From Paucilactobacillus kaifaensis (GTDB taxonomy: Bacteria; Bacillota; Bacilli; Lactobacillales; Lactobacillaceae), in contig NZ_BJDM01000004.1 of NCBI RefSeq assembly GCF_005405145.1, forward strand, positions 1 through 64,000: DNA of 64,000 nucleotides. The letters are read 5' to 3'. Shown one piece after another: positions 19,527 to 29,898 of the stretch (position 1 is its first letter; each line of letters starts with the position of its first letter). Under the pieces are notes generated by a model that was given only the letters and a program-made list of their open reading frames with translations, ran no database searches and had not been told where the DNA came from. Both the position numbers and the translations under genes were made by a program.

Positions 19527-19814
19527 TTATTCTTCGTTGAATAACTTAATTTCATTAGAATCGGCAGATAAAGAAACAATTGCTTTACGACGCTTTTTTG
19601 TATAACCGACGTAACGACCTTGTCGCTTCAACTTACCGCGAACATTCATAATATTTACTTTAACTACCTTAACATCGAAAATTTCTTCGATTGCTTTTTT
19701 TACTTGAGTCTTGGTAGCTCGTACATCAACATCAAATGTGTAGCGCTTGTCATCCATTGTTGCCATAGTTGCTTCTGTAACAACTGGACGTAGAATAATA
19801 TCTCGTGCTTCCAT
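19527..19814 (-). CDS. rplW: 50S ribosomal protein L23
   Basis: 95 residues; exit-tunnel docking site for trigger factor and [23 protein letters not shown] is typical. Its ATG overlaps the rplD stop by one base. Confidence 0.97.
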   Translation of the reverse strand: MEARDIILRPVVTEATMATMDDKRYTFDVDVRATKTQVKKAIEEIFDVKVVKVNIMNVRGKLKRQGRYVGYTKKRRKAIVSLSADSNEIKLFNEE

Positions 19815-20440
19815 TATGCGAGCACCTCCTCTACCTGAGAAAGAGCTGATTGGGTAATTACTAACTTATTGTTATTAACTACATCCAAAGTGTTAACACC
19901 ATTTGCATCAACTACCGTAACATTTGGTAAGTTGCGTGCAGATAATGCAGCATTTTGGCTATCTTTATCAAGTACTAATAAAGTTTTTTCTGTCACTTTC
20001 AAGTTGCTCAAAACAGCAGAAAATTCTTTTGTTTTTGGTTGGTCAAAAGATAATGTATCAACTACAACTAAATTGTCATCCAATACCTTTTGCGATAGTG
20101 CTGACTTAATTGCTAATTGACGAACCTTACGTGGTAATTTGAAACTGTATGAACGAGGTGTTGGTCCGAAGACAACTCCACCGCCACGCCATTGTGGTGA
20201 ACGGATTGATCCTTGACGAGCACGACCTGTTCCTTTTTGACGCCATGGCTTCTTTCCACCACCACGAACAGCACTACGATTTTTAACCGCATGTGTTCCT
20301 TGGCGAAGTGAAGCACGCTGACGCAAAACTGCATCAAAAACGACATTTTCATTGGGTTCAATACCAAATACATCGGCGTTCAGCTCAACTGAGCCGTTTT
20401 GACTTCCATCTTGTTTATATAATGCAACGCTTGTTGTCAT
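19814..20440 (-). CDS. rplD: 50S ribosomal protein L4
   Basis: 208 residues; the tunnel loop region ([20 protein letters not shown]) is intact. In Gram-negatives L4 autoregulates the S10 operon; that mechanism is not established for this group. Coupled to rplW. Confidence 0.97.
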   Translation of the reverse strand: MTTSVALYKQDGSQNGSVELNADVFGIEPNENVVFDAVLRQRASLRQGTHAVKNRSAVRGGGKKPWRQKGTGRARQGSIRSPQWRGGGVVFGPTPRSYSFKLPRKVRQLAIKSALSQKVLDDNLVVVDTLSFDQPKTKEFSAVLSNLKVTEKTLLVLDKDSQNAALSARNLPNVTVVDANGVNTLDVVNNNKLVITQSALSQVEEVLA

Positions 20441-20458
20441 TACCTAGTTCCTCCCTTC

Positions 20459-21124
20459 TTAAGCTTTATTTTTTTGCTTGCTAAGATTTTTCTTAGTATT
20501 TGCTTTAACTGAGTTTTGAACAGTCACATATGACTTGTTGGCGCCAGGAACATTTCCTTTAATCAACAAAACATTGTTTTCTGTATCAACACGGACGATC
20601 TTTAAGTTTTGCATAGTTACCGTGTTGCCACCCATACGACCTGGTAATGGCTTACCCTTGAACACTCGGTTAATAATTGCACCAAGTGAACCTGGGCGAC
20701 GGTGATAACGAGAACCATGTGACATAGGACCGCGACGTTGGCCATCCTTATGGATGTTACCTTGATAACCGTGTCCTTTAGTTGTACCTGTGACGTCGAC
20801 AGCTTCACCAGCTTCAAATAGATCTGCTTTAACTTCGTCACCGACTTTTGTATCTTCTCCTAATTGCGCATCTCGAATTTCACTGATGAAGCGCTTAGGA
20901 GTAGCACTTGCTTTTGCTACATGACCTTGTTCGGGCTTGTTGCTGAGAACTTCACGTTTGTCATCGAAGCCTAATTGAACAGCATCGTAACCGTCATTTT
21001 CAAGTGTCTTAACTTGCAAAACAACGTTGGGAGTAACATCAACAACAGTAACAGGAACTAATTCACCTGATTCGGTAAATACCTGCGTCATCCCGACTTT
21101 TTTTCCTAAGATTCCTTTGGTCAT
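20459..21124 (-). CDS. rplC: 50S ribosomal protein L3
   Basis: 221 residues, [20 protein letters not shown]. The central extension reaching the peptidyl transferase centre ([20 protein letters not shown]) is present. Slightly longer lysine-rich tail than average. Confidence 0.97.
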   Translation of the reverse strand: MTKGILGKKVGMTQVFTESGELVPVTVVDVTPNVVLQVKTLENDGYDAVQLGFDDKREVLSNKPEQGHVAKASATPKRFISEIRDAQLGEDTKVGDEVKADLFEAGEAVDVTGTTKGHGYQGNIHKDGQRRGPMSHGSRYHRRPGSLGAIINRVFKGKPLPGRMGGNTVTMQNLKIVRVDTENNVLLIKGNVPGANKSYVTVQNSVKANTKKNLSKQKNKA

Positions 21125-21158
21125 GAGTACACCTCCTATATCCTGTAATTATTTTTTC

Positions 21159-21467
21159 TTAGAGCTTAATTTCAATGTCGACACCACTAGGCAAGTCAAG
21201 TTTCATTAATGAATCAACTGTCTTAGGTGTTGGATCAATGATATCGATCAAACGTTTGTGAGTTCGCATTTCGAATTGCTCACGCGAATCTTTAAACTTA
21301 TGAGTTGCTCGAATCACTGTATAAAGTGTTCGTTCCGTTGGTAGCGGAATTGGACCCGAGATAGTAGCACCTGTTCTCTTCGCAGTCTCGACGATCTTGT
21401 CAGCAGACTGATCTAATGTTCGGTGCTCATAAGCCTTCAATCGAATACGAATCTTTTGTTTTGCCAT
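21159..21467 (-). CDS. rpsJ: 30S ribosomal protein S10
   Basis: 102 residues, [20 protein letters not shown]; also NusE in antitermination complexes. First gene of the S10-spc block. The residue 53-60 loop ([11 protein letters not shown]) looks normal. Confidence 0.98.
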   Translation of the reverse strand: MAKQKIRIRLKAYEHRTLDQSADKIVETAKRTGATISGPIPLPTERTLYTVIRATHKFKDSREQFEMRTHKRLIDIIDPTPKTVDSLMKLDLPSGVDIEIKL

Positions 21468-21665
21468 TTTGTTCCCTCCTTCGTCAATATTTTAAATTTT
21501 GACTAGCTCCGTGAAAATTACCGCCACATCCTGTGGCAAAGCGGCCGGGTGTGTCGCAACCTTTCACATCAACGCTGTTCAACTTAAACTACACTCAGGG
21601 CATACTTCTCCCTGTTTAAAGCTCAAGCACTTTTCTATGATACTAGAGAAATGCTTTAAATTCAA
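21468..21665 (-). promoter_or_regulatory. S10 operon promoter and leader
   Basis: Minus-strand TTGAAT (21660-21665) and TATCAT (21637-21642) are 17 bp apart, giving a leader of about 160 nt before rpsJ. The leader contains a 5-bp GCCAC/GTGGC hairpin (21523-21537) followed by TAATTTT, within a GC-rich stretch that stands out from the AT-rich surroundings. It may be regulatory. From here to the fusA terminator (21666-21836) the spacer is AT-rich and I see no gene. Confidence 0.7.
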
Positions 21666-21836
21666 GTGTTTTCTGATATTTATTTGTATTTTTTTGGTTG
21701 GACTAAAAGTTAAATTTGCCAAACTTTCTTTTCGACTACATTTATACAAAAAAATATTACGCTGATTTAATTTTTGCCAGCTTATTAAAAATATTTTACA
21801 TACTTTTAAGCTAAAAATTCTCCTTAGCTAGAGCAC

Positions 21837-21868
21837 AAAAAAAAGCATTCCGAACCGGAATGCTTTTA
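21837..21868 (-). terminator. fusA terminator
   Basis: Minus-strand stem GCATTCC/GGAATGC with A and T extensions, loop GGTTC-like, then eight U residues. It separates the str operon from the S10 operon. Confidence 0.93.
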
Positions 21869-21874
21869 CATCAA

Positions 21875-23974
21875 TTATTCTTTGATGTTTGAACCACCAT
21901 TTTTCTTGATGATCTCTTCTTGAATTGATTTTGGTACTTGTTCGTAATGATCAAAGGTCATTGTAAATGTACCACGACCTTGTGATGCTGAACGAAGTGT
22001 TGTTGCATAACCAAACATTTCAGAAAGTGGAACGAATGAGTGAACTTGTTGCGCGTTACCACGCTCTTCCATTCCTTCAATCCGACCACGACGAGCCGTA
22101 ACTTGTCCCATGATATCACCCATGTATTCTTCTGGGATTACAATATCAACTTTCATGATTGGCTCTAAGATAACTGGGCCAGCAGTCTTAGCAGCATTTC
22201 TTAATGCTAATGATGCAGCAACTTTGAAGGCAGCTTCACTAGAATCGACTTCATGATAACTACCATCATATAACTTGGCTTTTAAATCAACTAATGGATA
22301 ACCAGCAAGCACACCATTGGCTAATGATTCCTTCAAACCTTGTTCAACTGATGGAATATATTCACGAGGAACAACACCACCAACAATAGCATCTTCAAAT
22401 TCGAAGCCTTTTCCTTCTTCATTTGGTGAAAATTCAATCCAGACATCACCGTATTGACCTTTACCACCAGATTGACGAACGAATTTACCTTGAGCTTTAG
22501 TGCTCTTAGTAAATGCTTCACGATAAGAAACTTGAGGATTACCAACAGTTGCTTCAACGTTAAATTCACGTCTCATTCGATCAATGATGATATCCAAATG
22601 TAACTCACCCATTCCGGCAATTAAAGTTTCACCAGTTTCAGGATTAGTTTCAGCCTTAAATGTAGGATCTTCTTCGGCTAGTTTTTGTAACGCAATATCC
22701 ATCTTATCTTGATCAGCTTTTGATTTTGGCTCAACAGCAACCTGAATAACTGGATCTGGGAATTCCATTGATTCTAGTTGTAATGGATGCGCTGGATCAG
22801 TCAATGAATCACCGGTTGTAGTGTTCTTCAAACCAATCGCAGCAGCAATATCGCCAGAGAATACTTCAGGAATTTCCTGACGGTGATTAGAATGCATTTG
22901 AAGCAAACGACCAACACGTTCACGTTTATCTTTAGTAGTATTTAATACATATGAACCTGATTCCAGTGTTCCAGTATAAACACGGATAAATGTCAAACGA
23001 CCAACGAATGGATCCGTTGCAATCTTAAATGCTAAAGCAGCGAATGGCTTGTCATCTCCGGCAACCAATTCAACTTGATCACCTGAATCTGGGTCAGTTG
23101 CGTTATAAGGCTTAACATCAACTGGTGATGGTAAGTAATCAATAACTGCATCTAACATCATTTGAACACCTTTGTTTTTGAAAGCTGAACCAGCAAGAAC
23201 TGGGAACAATTCCAAATTCAAAGTTCCACGACGAATTGCAGCTTTGATTTCTGCTTCAGAAATCTCTTCACCACCAAGGTATTTTTCCATAATGCCATCA
23301 TCGATATCAGCAAGCTGTTCGATCATTGCATCACGACGCTTGTTGGCTTCTTCTTTGTAATCATCAGGAACATCAACAGTATCCCACTTTGAGCCAAGTT
23401 CGTCTTCGTCATAGATATCAGCCTTCATTTCAACAAGGTCAATAACTCCTTCAAAGTTGTCTTCAGCACCAATTGGCATTTGAATTGGTAAAGCATTTGC
23501 TTGCAAACGATCTTTAATGGTAGAAACTGAATAATCAAAATCAGCCCCTAGCTTATCCATTTTGTTAGCAAACACAATTCGTGGAACACTATAATCAGAA
23601 GCTTGACGCCAAACAGTTTCTGTTTGTGGTTCAACACCCGCTTGAGCATCCAACACAGCAACGGCACCATCTAACACTCGAAGTGAACGTTCAACTTCAA
23701 CAGTGAAGTCAACGTGTCCTGGGGTATCAATGATATTGATTCGGTGATCCTTCCAAGCAGCTGTAGTTGCAGCAGAAGTGATTGTGATTCCACGTTCTTG
23801 TTCTTGTTCCATCCAGTCCATTTGTGAAGCACCATCATGTGTTTCACCAATTTTGTGAATTTTACCAGTATAGTACAAGATACGTTCTGTTGTCGTGGTC
23901 TTACCGGCATCAATATGGGCCATGATTCCGATATTACGAGTTTTTTCAAGTGGATATTCTCGTTTATTAGCCAT
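21875..23974 (-). CDS. fusA: Elongation factor G
   Basis: GTPase driving translocation and, with RRF, ribosome recycling. 699 residues. G1 [16 protein letters not shown]3 DTPGHVDF, G4 NKMDKLGAD; domains II-V follow, including domain IV with [14 protein letters not shown]. Last gene of rpsL-rpsG-fusA; EF-Tu is not encoded next to it. Confidence 0.98.
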   Translation of the reverse strand: MANKREYPLEKTRNIGIMAHIDAGKTTTTERILYYTGKIHKIGETHDGASQMDWMEQEQERGITITSAATTAAWKDHRINIIDTPGHVDFTVEVERSLRVLDGAVAVLDAQAGVEPQTETVWRQASDYSVPRIVFANKMDKLGADFDYSVSTIKDRLQANALPIQMPIGAEDNFEGVIDLVEMKADIYDEDELGSKWDTVDVPDDYKEEANKRRDAMIEQLADIDDGIMEKYLGGEEISEAEIKAAIRRGTLNLELFPVLAGSAFKNKGVQMMLDAVIDYLPSPVDVKPYNATDPDSGDQVELVAGDDKPFAALAFKIATDPFVGRLTFIRVYTGTLESGSYVLNTTKDKRERVGRLLQMHSNHRQEIPEVFSGDIAAAIGLKNTTTGDSLTDPAHPLQLESMEFPDPVIQVAVEPKSKADQDKMDIALQKLAEEDPTFKAETNPETGETLIAGMGELHLDIIIDRMRREFNVEATVGNPQVSYREAFTKSTKAQGKFVRQSGGKGQYGDVWIEFSPNEEGKGFEFEDAIVGGVVPREYIPSVEQGLKESLANGVLAGYPLVDLKAKLYDGSYHEVDSSEAAFKVAASLALRNAAKTAGPVILEPIMKVDIVIPEEYMGDIMGQVTARRGRIEGMEERGNAQQVHSFVPLSEMFGYATTLRSASQGRGTFTMTFDHYEQVPKSIQEEIIKKNGGSNIKE

Positions 23975-24109
23975 CTTAAAAGTGTTTCTCCTTCCAAATA
24001 TTAATCAAATTAATTCATCCCCTAGTTCGGAAAAAGTGGCTCCTATATGAATTCATATAACAGCCACCCTAACGAATTAGGCTTCCACATAGATTGGTTA
24101 GAACTCTGT

Positions 24110-24580
24110 CTACCAACGATAGTGTGCAAACGCACGGTTGGCATCAGCCATACGGTGTGTATCTTCACGCTTTTTAACAGATGCACCAGTATTATTGGCA
24201 GCATCCATAATTTCACGAGCTAAGCGTTCTGTCATCGTGTGTTCCCCACGTGAACGTGAGAATTGAGTGATCCAACGAAGACCAAGTGTTGTTCGACGAT
24301 CTGGACGAACTTCGATTGGTACTTGATAGTTAGAACCACCAACACGGCGAGCTTTAACTTCCAAGACTGGCATAACATTTTCCATTGCTTGTTGGAAAAC
24401 TTCAACTGGATCGTTACCAGTTTCTGTCTTAATTAAATCAAAGGCACCGTAGATGATCTTTGAAGATGTTCCTCTTTTACCATCAATCATCAAATGGTTA
24501 ATTAAACTAGTTACTAATTTTGAATTGTACATTGGATCGGGTAAAATTTCCCGTTGTTGTACGTGTCCTTTACGTGGCAT
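24110..24580 (-). CDS. rpsG: 30S ribosomal protein S7
   Basis: 156 residues, [20 protein letters not shown]; organises the 30S head and exit site. Standard C terminus with [16 protein letters not shown]. Between rpsL and fusA. Confidence 0.98.
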   Translation of the reverse strand: MPRKGHVQQREILPDPMYNSKLVTSLINHLMIDGKRGTSSKIIYGAFDLIKTETGNDPVEVFQQAMENVMPVLEVKARRVGGSNYQVPIEVRPDRRTTLGLRWITQFSRSRGEHTMTERLAREIMDAANNTGASVKKREDTHRMADANRAFAHYRW

Positions 24581-24595
24581 TTAAATAACCCCTCC

Positions 24596-25009
24596 TTATT
24601 CCTTTGGCTTCTTTGTACCGTATTTTGAACGACCTTGACGACGGTCTTCAACACCGGCAGTATCTAGAGTTCCACGGATAACATGGTAACGAACCCCAGG
24701 TAAATCCTTAACACGGCCTCCACGGATCAAAACAACACTATGTTCTTGTAGGTTGTGACCAATTCCTGGAATATAAGCTGTAACTTCGATCAAGTTAGAT
24801 AGACGCACACGCGCATACTTACGAAGAGCAGAGTTAGGCTTCTTTGGTGTCATAGTGCCGACACGAGTAGCAACTCCTCTTTTTTGTGGTGATGGGTTAA
24901 CAACTGAAGCCTTCTTATAGCTGTTGTAACCAAAATTCAAAGCTGGTGATTTCGACTTTGAACTATGTGACTTACGTCCTTTACGTACCAATTGGTTAAT
25001 TGTTGGCAT
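24596..25009 (-). CDS. rpsL: 30S ribosomal protein S12
   Basis: 137 residues, decoding-centre protein. Lys in [10 protein letters not shown] and in [10 protein letters not shown], the usual streptomycin-resistance positions, are the wild-type lysines. A tyrosine replaces the usual valine in RKYARVRL, which I note without interpretation. First gene of the str operon. Confidence 0.98.
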   Translation of the reverse strand: MPTINQLVRKGRKSHSSKSKSPALNFGYNSYKKASVVNPSPQKRGVATRVGTMTPKKPNSALRKYARVRLSNLIEVTAYIPGIGHNLQEHSVVLIRGGRVKDLPGVRYHVIRGTLDTAGVEDRRQGRSKYGTKKPKE

Positions 25010-25213
25010 GAAATTAGTTCCCCTTTCTTATTCTCAAGCTTACTTTAAGTCCACACATCCAGGTGGTTCTTTTTATCTTATAAAAAAAACACACAAAGAT
25101 CGTGTTAAATTGTGCTACTCACCGACGACAGCACAAACCTGCCGAGCGACAGAGTAACTGCGTTGCTAAAAAAGCACCTTTATTAGAATAGCACGCTCAA
25201 TATTGAGTGTCAA
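25010..25213 (-). promoter_or_regulatory. str operon promoter, palindromic spacer and attenuator-like leader
   Basis: Minus-strand TTGACA (25208-25213) and TATTCT (25185-25190) with 17-bp spacing. A perfect 12-bp palindrome CTCAATATTGAG lies between them, directly beside the -35 box. The leader of about 170 nt carries TTGTGCT/AGCACAA (about 25111-25137) and then AACAC/GTGTT (25088-25106) followed by a run of eight U (25082-25089), resembling an antiterminator/terminator pair ahead of rpsL. Confidence 0.65.
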
Positions 25214-25281
25214 CGTCCTTTTACAATCAATAAACACAATTCTTAGGTTTTTGCGTAAGTATCTTATTAGGAGGGATATTT

Positions 25282-25983
25282 ATGATTGTTTTTTTGTACT
25301 TTGTTTATGGGAGTTGTCTAGCGTCATTTTTGACATTATGTGCTGTCCGACTAGCTAATCGTCAATCCATTATCACGCCAAGGTCACACTGTGATAGTTG
25401 TAAGCATCAATTGCAAGCTTGGCAACTAATTCCTATTTTAGGATATTTACTTCAGCGAGGACGTTGCCATTTTTGTCATAGTCATATTTCGGCTTTATCG
25501 ACAATTAATGAACTCGCACTTGGACTGTTTTTTTCTACCTTACCGCGATACTTTGCATTGCCAAGTCTTGCTTTGATTTGTATCAGCACCACTTTAATTT
25601 TTTGTACAACTACTGATGTATTTTATCACTATATCTACACTGCAAGTTTAGTTGGTTTTGTACCAAGTCTATTTATTTTGGTTAACTGGTACGATTTTTC
25701 ATTACAACAATGGTTATTGTTACTGGCCACCTTATTATTTTTAAGTTTTTTTGCCTTAATTTCACACAGCCTTGGTATTGGTGATGTAGAACTAATCATC
25801 TTATTTCAGTTATTAATTGGTTTTAGCGGAGTACTCTTGGTGATCGCAATTAGTTCTTTAACCGCAATTATTTACTTCTTGATTTCAAAACATAAAGGTC
25901 AATTGGCCTTTGTTCCCTTTCTATCATTTGCTTTTCTATTTATTGTTAGTTTTCCTGAGTTAATTATGTTTGGGTTAGATTAA
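25282..25983 (+). CDS. comC: Prepilin peptidase, A24 family (ComC/PilD-like)
   Basis: Membrane aspartic protease that cleaves and N-methylates type IV-like prepilins, including competence pseudopilins. 233 residues and several hydrophobic helices. The cytoplasmic zinc-type loop has CDSC and CHFC; the two catalytic aspartates fit CTTTDVFYHYI and GIGDVEL. Start backed by GGAGGG at 25270-25275. The gene stands alone between the str operon (divergent) and rpoC (convergent); its pilin substrates (comG operon) are not in the window. Competence or pseudopilus function is inferred from the family. Confidence 0.88.
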   Translation: MIVFLYFVYGSCLASFLTLCAVRLANRQSIITPRSHCDSCKHQLQAWQLIPILGYLLQRGRCHFCHSHISALSTINELALGLFFSTLPRYFALPSLALICISTTLIFCTTTDVFYHYIYTASLVGFVPSLFILVNWYDFSLQQWLLLLATLLFLSFFALISHSLGIGDVELIILFQLLIGFSGVLLVIAISSLTAIIYFLISKHKGQLAFVPFLSFAFLFIVSFPELIMFGLD

Positions 25984-26000
25984 ATTATTTAAACTTTAAC

Positions 26001-26100
26001 AAAAACGTGCAAACAACCACAGACGTCTATTGTGTAACATAAAAAAACCTGCGAAGATTCACAATTCGAATCATCGAATCTTTCTATTTTAATTGTGAAA
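26001..26100. repeat. Partial copy of the 3'-end inverted repeat family (copy A)
   Basis: About 75 bp repeat the left half of the next element at an offset of 96 bp, with about eight substitutions and one indel. The shared blocks AACGTGCAAACA and GTCTATTGTGTAACA are identical. Its right arm is replaced by AT-rich sequence, although TTCACAATT (26058-26066) can pair with AATTGTGAA (26091-26099). It looks like a decayed or rearranged duplicate. Confidence 0.8.
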
Positions 26101-26219
26101 ACGTGCAAACAGCCACAGATGTCTATTGTGTAACACAAAAAAACTGCGATGATTCATAATTCGAATCATCGCAGTTTTTTTGTGTTACACCACGACATCT
26201 AAACGTGGCTGTTTGCACT
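26101..26219. repeat. Nested 116-nt inverted repeat with bidirectional terminator, rpoC/comC junction
   Basis: Perfect outer arms of 14 bp (26103-26116 with 26205-26218), perfect 7-bp middle arms (26117-26123 with 26194-26200), and a perfect 28-bp inner stem (26128-26155 with 26163-26190) around a 7-nt loop. The inner stem includes A7 and T7 tracts on opposite sides, giving an intrinsic terminator in both directions for convergent comC and rpoC. It ends one base before the rpoC stop codon. It shares motifs with the repeats at 34618 and 37906. Confidence 0.92.
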
Positions 26220-29200
26220 CTATTCTTTTTCCTTCATCTGTTTTTCAATATCGCTAATGGAGTAAACTCCTTCAGTTGATGCTACACCAACTTCTTTAGG
26301 CTTAATTCCACGATATTCAGACATTCCTGTACCGGCAGGAATAATCTTACCGATAATAACATTTTCCTTCAAACCAACTAATGGATCATTTTTGCCCCGA
26401 ATTGCGGCATCAGTTAACACACGAGTTGTTTCTTGGAATGATGCAGCTGACAAGAAACTATTTGTTTCAAGTGCAGCCTTAGTGATTCCTAAGATTACCG
26501 GACGACCAGTTGCTGGAATACCACCTGCAACTAATGTCTTGTAATTATCATCACGGAATTCATCAATATCCATCAAAGCACCAGGAAGAACATCAGTATC
26601 ACCAGGATCCATGACACGAACCTTACGTAACATTTGACGAATCATAATTTCAATATGTTTATCTAGAATTTCTACCCCTTGCATACGATAAACCTTTTGA
26701 ACTTCTGCTAACAGATAAGTTTCCGTAGATAGAACATCACGAACCTGTAATAGTTCCTTAGGATCAATTGAACCTTCATTTAATGAAGTTCCACGATGGA
26801 TAAAGTCACCTTCAGCAACTTTCATCCGCGCTGTAATTGGTAAAGTATAAGTTCTAGTATCGGTTTCACCCTTAATAGTAACTTCCTTTGTACGTTCAGC
26901 TGGGTTTTCTTCAATCGATTCAACACTACCAGTAACTTCAGTAATTTCAGCTTTACCTTTAGGGTTCCGAGATTCAACAATTTCTTGAATACGTGGAAGA
27001 CCTTGAGTAATATCTTCGTTACCAGCCACACCACCGGTATGGAAGTTACGCATTGTTAGTTGTGTACCTGGTTCACCAATTGATTGAGCAGCAACAGTTC
27101 CGACAGCTTCACCGGCTTCAACCTTGTCACCAGTGGCAGCGTTACGACCGTAACAATGTTCACAAACACCATGCTTAGTGTTACATGTGAATGCTGAACG
27201 AATTGTGACTTCAGTGACCCCAGCATCAATAATTGCTTGAGCAGCATCTTCATCAATCATCACGTTCTTGCCAACGATCTTATCGCCAGTCTGTGGATCC
27301 ATAACTGACTTCATTGTATAACGACCTAAAATTCGATCATACAATGGTTCAATCATTTCGTTACCTTCAGTAATTGCTGTAATCTTCAAACCGCGATCAG
27401 TACCACAATCACGTTCACGAACAATTACATCTTGAGCAACATCAACTAGTCGACGAGTCAAGTAACCCGAGTTAGCAGTCTTCAAGGCCGTATCAGTCAT
27501 TCCTTTACGAGCACCATGAGTAGAAATAAACATTTCCAACACAGTTAGTCCCTCACGGAAGTTTGAAATGATTGGTAATTCCATGATTTTACCATTAGGA
27601 GCGGCCATCAAACCACGCATACCAGCTAATTGAGTAAAGTTAGAAATGTTACCACGGGCACCAGAATCACTCATCATGTTGATTGGGTTATGCAAATCCA
27701 TGCTATCAATTAGTTTCTGTTGAACTTCATCTTTAGCGTCATTCCAAATACCAATAACACGCTCATATCGCTCATCATCAGTGATTAGTCCACGACGGAA
27801 CTGCTTTGAAACCGTTGCGACTTCTTTATGAGCATTTGCAATGATTTCTGGTTTTTCTTTCAAATCAGTAATATCAGAAATACCCACCGTTAACCCAGAA
27901 ATAGTTGATTCGTAGTAGCCTAAATCTTTCATTCGGTCCAATAGTAATGAAGTAGCCGTAACTTTATACTTCTTATAAACCTCGGCAATAATATCTGACA
28001 AGAATCCCTTCTTAAATGGTGGAATCAATGGAGCATCAGCTAGATGATCCTTCAAATCTTCACCAGCAGCCAAGAAATACTTATCATTAATACTATCAGT
28101 TAAGTTTTCATTAGTTGGTTCATTTAAGTATGGAAAATCAGTTGGCAAAATGTCATTAAAGATCAACTTACCAACAGTGGTCATCAATACTTTGTCTTTT
28201 TGATCAGCTGAAAATGGTTTTTCAGTCATTGATGCGGCTAGAACCCCAACACGTGAATGTAAGTGCACATAGCCATTTTGATAAGCTGTTCTAGCTTCAT
28301 CAATGTCTTTAAAAATCATTCCTTCGCCTTCACGGCCAGCTTCTTCAGTAGTTAGGTAATAGTTACCGATAACCATATCTTGTGAAGGTGTAACCACTGG
28401 TTTACCATCACGAGGAGCTAAAATATGACCGGCGGCAAGCATTAACAGACGTGCTTCTGCTTGTGCTTCATCGGATAAAGGCACGTGAATCGCCATTTGG
28501 TCACCATCAAAATCGGCATTGTAGGCTTCACACACAAGTGGGTGAACGCGCATTGCTTTTCCTGATACCAACACTGGTTCAAAAGCTTGAATTCCCAAAC
28601 GATGCAACGTAGGTGCTCGATTAAGTAACACTGGATGTTCCTTAATTACATCTTCCAAAACATCATAAACATCATCATCTTTACGATCGATCTTACGCTT
28701 AGCATTCTTAATGTTAGAAGCTAATTCCCGCTTAACCAATTCTTTCATGATAAATGGTTTGAATAATTCCATTGCCATTGGTACTGGTAGACCCATTTGG
28801 TTCATTCGTAACGAAGGACCAACATCAATAACTGAACGGCCAGAGTAGTCTACTCGCTTACCGAGCAAGTTTTGACGGAACCGTCCTTGCTTACCCTTTA
28901 ATAAATGAGAAAGTGACTTCAAAGGACGGTTACCAGGACCAGCAACTGGACGGCCACGACGACCATTGTCGATCAAAGCGTCAACAGCTTCCTGCAACAT
29001 CCGCTTTTCGTTTTGAACAATGATTCCAGGTGCATTAAGGTCCAAAAGACGCTTAAGACGATTATTACGGTTAATAACTCGACGATATAAATCGTTCAAA
29101 TCAGAAGTCGCAAACCGTCCACCTTCAAGTTGAACCATTGGTCGTAAGTCTGGTGGCATAACTGGAACAACGTCCATAACCATCCAGTCAGGATTATTAC

Positions 29201-29858
29201 CGGATTTGATGAAGGCTTCCAAAATATCCAAACGACGAACCGCACGGGTCCGTTTTTGTCCAGAAGCTTCTTTCAATTGTTCCTTCAATTCGGCTGCTTC
29301 TTTTTCAAGATCAACTTCTTCAAGGAGCTTTTTAATTGCTTCAGCACCCATTTCAGCACTGAACTTATTGCCATATTCTAACTTCTTATCACGATAATCA
29401 CGCTCGGATAACAGTTGTTTCTTTTCAAGTGGTGTATCGCCACCATCTAAGACAACATAAGAAGCAAAATAAATTACTTCTTCCAACGCACGAGGACTCA
29501 TGTCTAATACTAAGCCCATTCGACTTGGGATACCCTTAAAGTACCAAATATGTGTAACTGGTGCAGCTAATTCGATGTGTCCCATTCGTTCGCGACGTAC
29601 TTTCGAACGAGTAACTTCAACCCCACAACGATCGCAAACAACACCTTTATAACGAATCCGCTTGTACTTACCACAAGCACATTCCCAGTCCTTAGTGGGA
29701 CCGAAAATCCGTTCATCAAACAGGCCATCACGTTCTGGCTTCAAAGTTCGATAGTTAATCGTTTCGGGCTTTTTTACTTCCCCGTATGACCAGCTACGAA
29801 TCTTATCTGGTGATGCCAGACCGATTTGCATGCTTTCAAAATTATTGACATCAATCAA
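26220..29858 (-). CDS. rpoC: RNA polymerase subunit beta-prime
   Basis: Catalytic large subunit, 1212 residues. N-terminal zinc ribbon [20 protein letters not shown], active-site [10 protein letters not shown] with three magnesium-binding aspartates, trigger loop region around [20 protein letters not shown], and a second zinc site ([13 protein letters not shown]). Starts with TTG, GGAGG about 9 nt upstream. Forty bases after rpoB; transcribed with it. Confidence 0.98.
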   Translation of the reverse strand: MIDVNNFESMQIGLASPDKIRSWSYGEVKKPETINYRTLKPERDGLFDERIFGPTKDWECACGKYKRIRYKGVVCDRCGVEVTRSKVRRERMGHIELAAPVTHIWYFKGIPSRMGLVLDMSPRALEEVIYFASYVVLDGGDTPLEKKQLLSERDYRDKKLEYGNKFSAEMGAEAIKKLLEEVDLEKEAAELKEQLKEASGQKRTRAVRRLDILEAFIKSGNNPDWMVMDVVPVMPPDLRPMVQLEGGRFATSDLNDLYRRVINRNNRLKRLLDLNAPGIIVQNEKRMLQEAVDALIDNGRRGRPVAGPGNRPLKSLSHLLKGKQGRFRQNLLGKRVDYSGRSVIDVGPSLRMNQMGLPVPMAMELFKPFIMKELVKRELASNIKNAKRKIDRKDDDVYDVLEDVIKEHPVLLNRAPTLHRLGIQAFEPVLVSGKAMRVHPLVCEAYNADFDGDQMAIHVPLSDEAQAEARLLMLAAGHILAPRDGKPVVTPSQDMVIGNYYLTTEEAGREGEGMIFKDIDEARTAYQNGYVHLHSRVGVLAASMTEKPFSADQKDKVLMTTVGKLIFNDILPTDFPYLNEPTNENLTDSINDKYFLAAGEDLKDHLADAPLIPPFKKGFLSDIIAEVYKKYKVTATSLLLDRMKDLGYYESTISGLTVGISDITDLKEKPEIIANAHKEVATVSKQFRRGLITDDERYERVIGIWNDAKDEVQQKLIDSMDLHNPINMMSDSGARGNISNFTQLAGMRGLMAAPNGKIMELPIISNFREGLTVLEMFISTHGARKGMTDTALKTANSGYLTRRLVDVAQDVIVRERDCGTDRGLKITAITEGNEMIEPLYDRILGRYTMKSVMDPQTGDKIVGKNVMIDEDAAQAIIDAGVTEVTIRSAFTCNTKHGVCEHCYGRNAATGDKVEAGEAVGTVAAQSIGEPGTQLTMRNFHTGGVAGNEDITQGLPRIQEIVESRNPKGKAEITEVTGSVESIEENPAERTKEVTIKGETDTRTYTLPITARMKVAEGDFIHRGTSLNEGSIDPKELLQVRDVLSTETYLLAEVQKVYRMQGVEILDKHIEIMIRQMLRKVRVMDPGDTDVLPGALMDIDEFRDDNYKTLVAGGIPATGRPVILGITKAALETNSFLSAASFQETTRVLTDAAIRGKNDPLVGLKENVIIGKIIPAGTGMSEYRGIKPKEVGVASTEGVYSISDIEKQMKEKE

Positions 29859-29898
29859 AGGATGATCCTCCTTAACTTAATAACTGCAATTTAGCGAA

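Noticed and set aside
26001-26219. CRISPR-like repeat array
   Set aside because: Only two diverged copies forming an inverted-repeat element; no regular spacers or cas genes.
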